Of a stretch of 41,269 bases of DNA, positions 8,054 to 15,644 are shown piece after piece. The notes beneath the pieces were generated by a model. The model searched no databases and was not told the DNA's origin. It saw nothing but the letters and a program-made list of their open reading frames with translations. Position numbers and translations under genes: made by a program. The DNA comes from Cyanobacteria bacterium UBA2566 (GTDB taxonomy: Bacteria > Cyanobacteriota > Cyanobacteriia > Cyanobacteriales > Desertifilaceae): assembly GCA_002340255.1 (NCBI GenBank), contig DDLS01000152.1, positions 1 to 41,269 on the forward strand, written 5' to 3'. Positions within the stretch are counted from its first letter, which is position 1. Each line of letters begins with the position of its first letter.

Positions 8054-8840
8054 ATAAAGTAGGTGATTTAATCCATTGACGATCGGCGATTATACTGAAG
8101 AGACTGATGGACTCTTCTAATAAGCAGGCATGACCACTATGGGGTAAATCAATGATTTGAGCATTTTTTAGATGTTGTTGTAAATACCGAGATTCGGAGA
8201 CTGAAGGTAACAAGCGATCGCTCCCGCTGGCTAAAATGAGCGTTGGTTGCACGATTTGGTAAAGATCCTGGACATCGAGCGTAAATTGACGCAGTAAAGA
8301 TAACCGCCAAGCAGAGGTATCAGCCGGCACATTACAAAGGGCAGACCAAAGGGATTGACGATCTTGGGGAGCGATCCGAGGCAGGGCAGCCAGTAAAAAA
8401 TAAACAGCAACACTGCCAACATTATAGATGCGATCCGGAATCCAAGGCACAATGGACTCCCCCAGTGCCATCCAAGGACGACGATGGAACGAAGAAGCGG
8501 GATTGACCAAAATTAAATGAGAAATCAATTCGGGTGCTTTGAGAACCGTTTTCAGTGCCAAACAGCCCCCGAAAGACTCGCCGCATAAATACACCTGCCG
8601 GTTGACTCTAGAAGCTAACTGAGCTTCAATCAAATGGATTAGGCGATCGCTCAATCCGTCCCAATCGAGGCGATCGTTCACTGGAATTCTCAAAGCACAC
8701 ACCTCAAAATTCGGTTGCAACTCTTGCGCCTGACGAGCAAACAGCGATCCCCAACCATCCATACCCGGTAAGAAAACCAATAAATCAGCTTCGGGACGCA
8801 CCGCACCGAACTTGAGAAAATGAGGAGAACCATTAGACAT
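8043..8840 (-). CDS. alpha/beta hydrolase resembling the hydrolase part of phytyl ester synthases
   Basis: 265 aa with a complete catalytic triad by pattern: nucleophile Ser89 in LCGESFGGCLAL, Asp208 in LASGSDRLLPS and His237 in LPHSGHACLLE, plus an oxyanion-type LPGMDGWG (24-31). The combination LPGMDG, GESFGGCLAL and NPASSF is typical of the hydrolase domain of the plant PES/DGAT-like family, which moves fatty acyl groups onto phytol or diacylglycerol; the acyltransferase domain of that family is absent here. The substrate is therefore only a guess (an acyl ester). Its 3' end overlaps the histidine kinase by 11 bp tail to tail. No signal peptide. Confidence 0.75.
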   Translation of the reverse strand: MSNGSPHFLKFGAVRPEADLLVFLPGMDGWGSLFARQAQELQPNFEVCALRIPVNDRLDWDGLSDRLIHLIEAQLASRVNRQVYLCGESFGGCLALKTVLKAPELISHLILVNPASSFHRRPWMALGESIVPWIPDRIYNVGSVAVYFLLAALPRIAPQDRQSLWSALCNVPADTSAWRLSLLRQFTLDVQDLYQIVQPTLILASGSDRLLPSVSESRYLQQHLKNAQIIDLPHSGHACLLEESISLFSIIADRQWIKSPTLSSP

Positions 8841-9212
8841 AGGAAAAAATCAAAATATAGCCTTGGGTATTCAAGATCAACAACAAATGCATTGATCCCT
8901 AAAGAAATATTAATTAATCCTAATCATAGATGAGGCACTTTTCCTGTGAATTCCCTTATTTTTCCCTTAATTAGCCGCTCCTCCTGAAGCTTGAAGCCAC
9001 AAGCTGCTCTTTTCTCTAGCCCTCTCCAGTCTGTTATCTTAGTCTCATCTGGAATTAATTGGCCATCCAGACCAACCTGAGCGATTAAGGCTACAATTAT
9101 AATCAATTCCCTTTATTGATCGGTTGAGTAAAATCTTTAGTAAAATCCATAAAATCACCTGACGGGTTGATTCAACAAAACAGATCATTAAAAAAAGTCA
9201 TCTTAATCTTCC
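8841..9212. other. divergent intergenic spacer between the hydrolase gene and metG
   Basis: 372 bp with no convincing gene. A 60-codon minus-strand frame (8924-9106) has no recognisable family and no SD. The region is AT-rich close to both starts, as expected for two divergent promoters. A weak TCTGG/CCAGA inverted pair lies near 9050-9075. I see no tRNA or known riboswitch. Confidence 0.5.
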
Positions 9213-10811
9213 ATGAACTCTGAGTATCCAACAAAAAAGACCTTTACCCTTACAACCCCTCTATACTACGTCAATGACTTGCCCCATATTGGGAGCGCCT
9301 ATACTACCATTGCCGCAGATGTTTTAGCTCGCTACTGGAGACTTCGGGGAGAAGAAGTCTTGATGATTACGGGGACAGACGAACATGGCTTAAAAATCCA
9401 ACGCACTGCTGACGAGCGCGGAAAAGCCCCCCAGAGCCATTGTGATGAAATTGTCCAAGGGTTTAAAATGCTTTGGCAAAAGCTCAATATCCAGTACGAT
9501 CGCTTTAGTCGCACAACAGCAGCTCAACATTATCAAATTGTGCAAGAATTCTTCCAACGAGTTTGGGAGAATGGGGATATTTATCAAGGGGTGCAACAGG
9601 GATGGTATTGTGTTTCCTGCGAAGAATTCAAAGAAGAACGAGACCTACTCGACGATCGCCGGTGTCCCATCCATCCGAACAAACAAACAGAATGGCGAGA
9701 TGAAAATAACTATTTCTTCCGTTTGTCCAAATATCAAGACCAGTTAGAAGTATTTTATAATGAGCATCCCGACTTCATTCAACCGGAAAGTCGTCGTAAT
9801 GAAGTCTTAAGCTTTGTGACCCGAGGATTGCAAGATTTTTCTATCTCGCGGGTTAACCTCGATTGGGGATTTCCTGTACCTACGGATAGTGACCATACCC
9901 TTTATGTCTGGTTTGATGCCCTATTAGGCTATATTACTGCCTTACTCGATCCTGAAGATGCTCCCAGTTTAGAGAATGCCCTAAGGCGGTGGTGGCCAAT
10001 TCAAACTCATTTAATTGGTAAAGATATTCTCCGCTTCCATACCGTCTATTGGCCGGCGATGCTCATGTCTGCGGGTCTCCCCTTACCTCGACGGGTTTTT
10101 GGGCATGGCTTTCTGACGAAAGATGGCATGAAGATGGGGAAAACCTTGGGCAATACCTTAAATCCCTATGAGTTGGTGGATCGGTATGGGGCTGATGCGG
10201 TACGTTACTATTTTCTCAAGGAGATTGAGTTTGGTAAGGATGGGGATTTTAATGAAACCCGATTTATTAATGTTCTCAATGCTGATTTGGCTAATGATTT
10301 AGGGAATCTACTCAATCGGACACTAGGCATGACGAGAAAATATTGTCAGGGTCAAGTTCCCGCTATATCTGGCGATCGGATTCCGGATGATAACCCTCTC
10401 AAAACCCTGGGAACATCCTTGAAGTCAAAAGTAGATCTTGGTTACAATGCGCTAGCTTATTCCCAAGCCTGTGAAGCCATTCTGGGTCTAGTCCAAAGCA
10501 GTAATAAATATATTGATGAGCAAGCACCCTGGACGTTGTACAAACAAGGGCAAAAAGAAGCAGTCGCAGAAGTTCTCTATTCGGTGCTAGAATCTGTTCG
10601 TTTAGCTGCCTATCTCCTCTCACCGATTATTCCTGACATTAGTACCGCGATCTATAATCAATTGGGCTTTAGTGTCGATTTTAATCAGACGGTAGATCTT
10701 CAGAAGAAAATTCCCTTTGACACTCATGCCCAATGGGGTATTTTACCCGCTCAACAAACCCTAGGAAACCCCAAACCGGTTTTCCAACGTTTAGAGTTAA
10801 CTGAAGCGTGA
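9213..10811 (+). CDS. metG: methionyl-tRNA synthetase
   Basis: 532 aa class I aminoacyl-tRNA synthetase that charges tRNA-Met in the cytosol. The HIGH signature is PHIGS (24-28). The KMSKS loop is the cyanobacterial form KMGKT (307-311). The connective peptide carries one zinc knuckle: Cys133-x2-Cys136 and Cys151-x2-His154. An anticodon-binding helical domain follows from about 370. There is no C-terminal Trbp111/EMAP-like tRNA-binding extension, which matches the short form. It is followed 78 bp later by the LabA-like gene, which has its own candidate promoter. Confidence 0.97.
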   Translation: MNSEYPTKKTFTLTTPLYYVNDLPHIGSAYTTIAADVLARYWRLRGEEVLMITGTDEHGLKIQRTADERGKAPQSHCDEIVQGFKMLWQKLNIQYDRFSRTTAAQHYQIVQEFFQRVWENGDIYQGVQQGWYCVSCEEFKEERDLLDDRRCPIHPNKQTEWRDENNYFFRLSKYQDQLEVFYNEHPDFIQPESRRNEVLSFVTRGLQDFSISRVNLDWGFPVPTDSDHTLYVWFDALLGYITALLDPEDAPSLENALRRWWPIQTHLIGKDILRFHTVYWPAMLMSAGLPLPRRVFGHGFLTKDGMKMGKTLGNTLNPYELVDRYGADAVRYYFLKEIEFGKDGDFNETRFINVLNADLANDLGNLLNRTLGMTRKYCQGQVPAISGDRIPDDNPLKTLGTSLKSKVDLGYNALAYSQACEAILGLVQSSNKYIDEQAPWTLYKQGQKEAVAEVLYSVLESVRLAAYLLSPIIPDISTAIYNQLGFSVDFNQTVDLQKKIPFDTHAQWGILPAQQTLGNPKPVFQRLELTEA

Positions 10812-10814
10812 ATT

Positions 10815-10823
10815 TGATATAAT
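10815..10823 (+). promoter_or_regulatory. candidate extended -10 promoter for the LabA-like gene
   Basis: TGATATAAT at 10815-10823 is a perfect TGn-TATAAT extended -10 element, placed just after the metG stop and about 67 bp before the LabA-like start. No good -35 box is seen, which extended -10 promoters can do without. It would give a leader of about 60 nt. Confidence 0.45.
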
Positions 10824-10889
10824 CACGAGCTTTACTTTCACTTCCAAACCACCATAAAACTATAAGATTTTAATAACTGAGGTATAACA

Positions 10890-11507
10890 ATGATGTATGA
10901 ATCGATGGAACAAAATCAAGGTCTCTGTACTCCAGAACAAGTGCTTTCTAATCGAGGAACCGTGGCCATTTTTATTGATGGTTCTAATCTGTTTTATGCT
11001 GCCCTGCAACTGGGGATGGAAATTGATTACACTAAGTTATTGTGCCGCTTAACCAATGGTTCTCGACTGTTACGGTCATTTTTCTATACGGGTGTCGATC
11101 GCACTAACGAGAAGCAGCAGGGATTTTTGTTATGGATGCGTCGTAATGGCTATCGAGTGATTGCCAAAGATTTGGTGCAACTGCCAGATGGCTCTAAAAA
11201 AGCGAATTTGGATGTAGAAATTGCAGTTGATATGATGGCTTTAGTGGGATGTTACGATACGGCGGTATTGGTCAGTGGCGATGGAGATCTGGCGTATGCC
11301 GTGGATTCAGTGAGCTATCGAGGGGTACGGGTCGAGGTGGTGAGCTTGCGATCGATGACTAGCGATAGTTTAATTAATGTGGCCGATCGCTATATCGATC
11401 TGGAGAGCATTAAGGAAGATATCCAGAAAACCCCCCGGCAAAACACCTATTCCTACCGTCCCTTATCCAGCTTAAGTCTGATGGATGAACGACAGGAAAA
11501 ACGATAA
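10890..11507 (+). CDS. labA: LabA-like NYN-domain protein (PIN-fold, candidate RNase/clock output)
   Basis: 205 aa. The NYN fold is clear: Asp30 in VAIFIDGSNLFY (25-36), Asp108 in KANLDVEIAVDMM and the paired acids Asp131/Asp133 in VLVSGDGDLAYAV, the usual metal-binding acidic residues. In Synechococcus elongatus LabA is a negative output factor of the KaiABC circadian clock, and related NYN proteins are nucleases. Whether this copy is LabA or a paralogue cannot be decided from sequence alone. GAGGT at 10879-10883 serves ATG 10890 (or 10893). An arginine- and serine-rich tail (about 180-205) follows the domain. The LptC-like gene begins 33 bp downstream and may be cotranscribed. Confidence 0.82.
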   Translation: MMYESMEQNQGLCTPEQVLSNRGTVAIFIDGSNLFYAALQLGMEIDYTKLLCRLTNGSRLLRSFFYTGVDRTNEKQQGFLLWMRRNGYRVIAKDLVQLPDGSKKANLDVEIAVDMMALVGCYDTAVLVSGDGDLAYAVDSVSYRGVRVEVVSLRSMTSDSLINVADRYIDLESIKEDIQKTPRQNTYSYRPLSSLSLMDERQEKR

Positions 11508-11540
11508 TCTTCGCTGTACAGAAATCATAGGTCATCGATC

Positions 11541-12740
11541 ATGGGCAAGAAAACTGGCAATCCCATTGAGGTTGGCGTATCTAACCTAGGGATCGGAACT
11601 GGGCTATCCTTAATTTTGGCGATCGCCTTATCTGGCTGTGGTGGCTCGAATACACCCGATCAGCTCGTGCAAGCAGCATCGGATGCAGAATCATCTGATG
11701 ATATCCAACTGGTCTTTAAAGATATTACTCTAGAACAAGGAGACGAAAAAGGTCAGTTACTTTGGAAAGTGGATGCGAAGTCAGCGACCTATAGCGAAGA
11801 TCGACAAATTGCCACCGTAGAAGAACCGTCAGGGGAATTGTATCAAGACGGAAAATTGGTCTATCGAGTGGAAGCGAAGCGCGGAGAAGTTCACCAAGAT
11901 GGCAATTTGATTTTACTCAAAGAGGATATCAAGGCGATCGCCATTGAAGATGAAGTCGTGTTAGAAGGGAATGAACTGGAATGGCGACCCCAGGCGGATG
12001 TTCTGGTGGTTAAAGATACGTTGACTGGCTCTCATCCCCAGGTCGAAGCCAAAGCCGATCGAGTCAATGTCTATAGCCGCTTACGGCAAATGGAATTGAT
12101 CGGCAATGTAGATGCAATTACTCATACTCCCCAGTTACGGATGACCACGGAACACTTAGTCTGGTTAATGAAAGATCGGAAAGTGGTGGGATCGGTTCCC
12201 CTGGAAGTGAAGCACTATGAAGACGAAGAACAAAAATTAACTGAAATTCCAGAAACGTCTCCCAGCCACACTGCCTTAGCTGGAGGAAGTTTAGTGGACT
12301 TAGAGAATGAATCGGTTACTTTGATGAATCAAGTCACATTAACGGCAGCCGATCCAGCCTTAGAAGCCAAAAGCGATTCCATGACTTGGGATCTCAAATC
12401 TGAGTCTGTGGGAGCCAATCAAACAATCACTTTAGAGCATCTGGATGAAAATCTGATCTTAGTGGGCGATCGCGGTACAGTGGATTTAGGCAATAAAGTT
12501 GCCTATTTAACGGAAAATGTCCGGGTAACCGGGGGTAAAAATCAGTCCGATCTATCGGCAGAAAGCGTGACCTGGTCTTTTGGAACAGAACAGGTTGAAG
12601 CAACCGGAAATGTGACCTATCGTCAAATCAATCCCCCCTTGTTTCTGCAAGGAGCCAGAGCCTTTGGTCAGTTACAAGATCAAAATATTACTGTAAGCAG
12701 TGGCGATCGCACCAGAGTGGTAACTGAGATTATCCCTTAG
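11541..12740 (+). CDS. lptC: LptC-like lipopolysaccharide-transport lipoprotein
   Basis: 399 aa. The N-terminus is a lipoprotein signal with lipobox LSGC (Cys33) after a hydrophobic stretch (about 16-32). The rest is periplasmic and rich in short beta strands of the LptA/LptC beta-jellyroll type, with repeated phrases such as KGQLLWKVDAKSATY, YRVEAKRGEV and LEAKSDSMTWDL. In the Lpt system LptC takes LPS from LptBFG and passes it across the periplasm. Cyanobacterial LptC proteins are about twice the length of the E. coli protein, as here. It overlaps the convergent SLH/WG gene by 11 bp. Confidence 0.82.
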   Translation: MGKKTGNPIEVGVSNLGIGTGLSLILAIALSGCGGSNTPDQLVQAASDAESSDDIQLVFKDITLEQGDEKGQLLWKVDAKSATYSEDRQIATVEEPSGELYQDGKLVYRVEAKRGEVHQDGNLILLKEDIKAIAIEDEVVLEGNELEWRPQADVLVVKDTLTGSHPQVEAKADRVNVYSRLRQMELIGNVDAITHTPQLRMTTEHLVWLMKDRKVVGSVPLEVKHYEDEEQKLTEIPETSPSHTALAGGSLVDLENESVTLMNQVTLTAADPALEAKSDSMTWDLKSESVGANQTITLEHLDENLILVGDRGTVDLGNKVAYLTENVRVTGGKNQSDLSAESVTWSFGTEQVEATGNVTYRQINPPLFLQGARAFGQLQDQNITVSSGDRTRVVTEIIP

Positions 12741-14412
12741 ATACAGCACTGTTTAATTGGAGATATCCCCAAGTTCCGCCTCTAAACAGGATTACATATT
12801 CGGCGGGCATTCCAGATCCCGTATTCCCCCGTCCTTCTTGATACCACTCTCCCTGTAACGTCACCCGTGCTAACCCATGGGAGAAGGAACTAGCATCGCT
12901 AAAATGAGGGGGAATTACAAACGTTCCGGTTCGATCGATAAATCCACATTTTGGCCCGAATCTCACCATCGCTAAACCTTCAGAAAATGGTTCTACGGGA
13001 GAATAGGGTCGATCGCGAACATCCTCTAAGCCGTAAAATTGGGGGGCGATCGCAATATCTCCTGTTTGATCGATATATCCCCATTTCTTCTCCCATGCCT
13101 CTCCCATTTCAATGGCTGCCAGTCCTTCGGAAAACTTTTGGATTCTATGGGGCGTTTCCAAGACTAGATTACCCGTGCGATCGATACATCCATAAACGCC
13201 GTTCAATCTCACCACGGCTAAACCATCTGAAAATCGATCGGCTTGCTCAAATTGGGGTTCAACGATCGCATTTCCCTGGTTATCCAGATACCCATAACGC
13301 CCATTACTCCAGATAACGACTCGCTCCTCAGAAAATCGATATCCTCGCTCTAACTCCGGCGGAATTACCCAGTGCCCTGTGGTATCAATATACCCATATT
13401 TTTCTCCCACTTTCACCGCAGCACGGCCATTGTAGAAGCGATCGCTCAATTCAAATTGCGGTTCAATCACCACCTGACCTGTTGGATCAATATATCCTGA
13501 TTTTCCCCCTTTTCGCACTAAACCCAAACCTTCCGAAAAGGGAGCCGCCATCTCCCATTCTGCGGGAATGACCAAATTTCCTTCTTGATTCAGATATCCA
13601 TACTTCAACCCAGAATTAGTCTCTAAAGAGACTGGAATTAGGGGGTCTGAAGTGGGCAATTCACGCTCAATCTCAAAGCCCCACTCTAAGATTTGATAGT
13701 GACGATCGACTTCAATGGGTTGACCGTTTAGGTTGATTAAATCATAGCCCAATTGACCCGAAACAAGGGCTACGCCTTGAAAGAAATGAGACGCTCGACT
13801 AAATTTGGGTGCGATCGCCCAATGTTCTCCTCCTCCGATAGCAGATAAAGGAACTGTATTCCATATCCCTAGCGTTTGACATAAAATGGCGGCCACTTCT
13901 CCCCGTGTTGCTGGTTGATTGGGTCGTAATTTGCGGCGATCGGGAAAATTAACAATCAGATAGCCAAATAATGCTGCGGTTAACTTAGGTAGGGCATAAT
14001 GGGGAATCTCTTGGGCATCATCAAAATAGAGTTTTAGGTTCGTTTTGCTAACGGTAACGGTTGGCGGAATCTCTAACTTTAAATGGGACGCGATCGCAAT
14101 CAACACTTGAACCCGAGGAATGGGTGGCTCTGGCTTAAATGCTAAACCCGGATAACCGACTAAAAATCCTTTAGAAACAGCGGTTTGAATTGCTTCATAG
14201 GCCCAATGACTTTGGGGCACATCCACAAAATTTTTCTGCTCTCGAATGGGTTTAGCACTGGAAAACACATTGCAGAGCAAAACGGCAAATTCAGCGCGAG
14301 TGACTAAACCCTCTGGTCGAAACGTGCGATCGGGATAGCCTTGAACTAGGTTTAAGTCTGCTAATTGGGCGATCGCTGCTTTTGACCAATGAGCTTCAAT
14401 ATCAGAAAACAT
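12730..14412 (-). CDS. S-layer-homology plus WG-repeat protein
   Basis: 560 aa. Three SLH-type repeats fill about 1-185 (FSDIEAHWSKAAIAQL, FVDVPQSHWAYEAIQT, then a divergent third with FDDAQEIPHYAL and PNQPATRGEVAAILC). From about 265 to 550 there are at least seven WG (KWG) repeats of the form YGYIDxxGxxVIxPxFxxAxxFSxGLAxV. SLH domains usually tether proteins to the envelope and WG repeats form beta propeller-like blades of unknown function. There is no signal peptide: the protein begins directly with the first SLH motif. Its ATG (14410-14412) overlaps the TGA of the small membrane-protein gene upstream as ATGA, so translation is probably coupled. Confidence 0.85.
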   Translation of the reverse strand: MFSDIEAHWSKAAIAQLADLNLVQGYPDRTFRPEGLVTRAEFAVLLCNVFSSAKPIREQKNFVDVPQSHWAYEAIQTAVSKGFLVGYPGLAFKPEPPIPRVQVLIAIASHLKLEIPPTVTVSKTNLKLYFDDAQEIPHYALPKLTAALFGYLIVNFPDRRKLRPNQPATRGEVAAILCQTLGIWNTVPLSAIGGGEHWAIAPKFSRASHFFQGVALVSGQLGYDLINLNGQPIEVDRHYQILEWGFEIERELPTSDPLIPVSLETNSGLKYGYLNQEGNLVIPAEWEMAAPFSEGLGLVRKGGKSGYIDPTGQVVIEPQFELSDRFYNGRAAVKVGEKYGYIDTTGHWVIPPELERGYRFSEERVVIWSNGRYGYLDNQGNAIVEPQFEQADRFSDGLAVVRLNGVYGCIDRTGNLVLETPHRIQKFSEGLAAIEMGEAWEKKWGYIDQTGDIAIAPQFYGLEDVRDRPYSPVEPFSEGLAMVRFGPKCGFIDRTGTFVIPPHFSDASSFSHGLARVTLQGEWYQEGRGNTGSGMPAEYVILFRGGTWGYLQLNSAVSKG

Positions 14413-14645
14413 CAGGTTATCGGCGATCGTAAATAACGGTTAGCTTTGACTGGGCGATGATCTGGCAAACTTAAAGACTCAGAAAGGGTTACTACTCTAC
14501 ATTCAACTGTAATCGTGGTTCCCCCATAGCCATAGGCCAAATTCTCAGTAACAAAGGGATCGCGAGGGCTAAATAATTGGAGCAATACCCAAGAATAGGC
14601 TATCCACAAGAAGAGACCAAAGATTAACCCATTAACTTCCATCAT
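14412..14645 (-). CDS. small membrane protein coupled to the SLH/WG gene
   Basis: 77 aa (or 76 from the second Met). One transmembrane helix is predicted near the N-terminus (LIFGLFLWIAYSWVLLQLF, about 7-25), followed by a polar tail containing an AYGYGGTTITVE patch. I do not recognise the family. Support for a real gene is the 1-nt stop/start overlap with the SLH/WG gene, the clear helix and its position as first gene of the pair. It could anchor or help export its partner, which lacks a signal peptide; that is inference. Confidence 0.5.
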   Translation of the reverse strand: MMEVNGLIFGLFLWIAYSWVLLQLFSPRDPFVTENLAYGYGGTTITVECRVVTLSESLSLPDHRPVKANRYLRSPIT

Positions 14646-14873
14646 GACTCAATACCCTCATGCCTAGATATTTAAGGTTGCCTATCATTCATTATAAGAC
14701 CTAGGAAACCCTGAAGTTGCTAATTTATTTAACGAAATATTACAAGCGATCCCCTCCAGCTCAGTCCAGAGAAGTTAAGATAATCTATATATTTCCCTTG
14801 CCACTCTTCATCAATTGCTATCTTAGAGATAAATCTCCGTTTTCAAAACTTCTCAAATTTCAGGTTTTTAAAT

Positions 14874-15560
14874 ATGGTCTTTGACCTTGCCAATCTCCCC
14901 TATTGGATCTTTCTTAGTTTAGGCATTGTCTTATTTTTACTGGTCATTTTTTCTGGAGGTGGAGATAGTGATGGCGATGTAGATATTGACGGCGATGTAG
15001 ACATTGACGCTGATGCAGATTGGGATACTGACCTAGATATGGACGTAGAAGCAGACGCTGAAGGTGGTTTTAGCGCTCTGCAAGCATTGGGGTGGTTAGG
15101 CTTAGGAAAAGCACCACTATTGTTATTATTGGCGATTGATTTCAGTCTTTGGGGGCTTCTAGGATGGTTTTTTAACCTACTCTTAGGACTTCCCACCGGA
15201 CTGTTAGGTAATGCCGTTTTAATTGTCTCCTTAATCTTAAGTCTATTCGGGGGAAGTCTGATTTCTCGACCCATTGGCAAACTGTTTGCTGCATTTGGAG
15301 AAGATACCCGTAGCGATCGCCTCATCGGATGCACGGGAACTGTAGCTTCACCCACTCTCCCCCAACAGCCTACCACGCAAATCGGCCAAGTCGATGCGAT
15401 CGATTCAGCTCATAATTTAGTCAGTATTAACGTCCAGCTCCCCCAATGGGCAAGCCAAATTCCTCAACGGGGCGATAAAGTCATCATTATCGAGTATTCC
15501 GAACCTTTTTATCTAGCTATCGTGAAAGATAGTGTAGACCAAAAACGCTGGCTAGGCTAG
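14874..15560 (+). CDS. YqiJ-like membrane protein with OB-fold domain (NfeD-related)
   Basis: 228 aa. A first transmembrane helix (about 9-28) is followed by a very acidic loop (about 30-64) built from repeated DGDVDID/DADAD units, then two hydrophobic segments (about 77-105 and 110-134). The C-terminal soluble region (about 145-225) is a beta-rich OB-fold-like domain (GCTGTVAS through GDKVIIIEYSEPFYLAIV). In many bacteria this family sits directly next to a flotillin, as with E. coli yqiJ-yqiK; the gene 84 bp downstream is a YqiK-type flotillin. NfeD/flotillin pairs organise membrane microdomains. The 228-bp region upstream, shared with the divergent SLH operon, should hold the promoter. Confidence 0.8.
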   Translation: MVFDLANLPYWIFLSLGIVLFLLVIFSGGGDSDGDVDIDGDVDIDADADWDTDLDMDVEADAEGGFSALQALGWLGLGKAPLLLLLAIDFSLWGLLGWFFNLLLGLPTGLLGNAVLIVSLILSLFGGSLISRPIGKLFAAFGEDTRSDRLIGCTGTVASPTLPQQPTTQIGQVDAIDSAHNLVSINVQLPQWASQIPQRGDKVIIIEYSEPFYLAIVKDSVDQKRWLG

Positions 15561-15644
15561 TTTTAGTACCCGTGAATCTTCCTCCACACTGTCGGGTTGT
15601 GTATCCTCTCTATTCAAGAATAGAACTATCCCATTGTTTTACCT

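Noticed and set aside
8924..9106. 60-codon frame upstream of metG
   Set aside because: No SD, no recognisable family; treated as spacer.
14900..15376. 158-codon minus-strand open frame rich in Ser/Pro
   Set aside because: It is antisense to the YqiJ-like gene and arises from the repetitive aspartate codons on the other strand; no SD or family.
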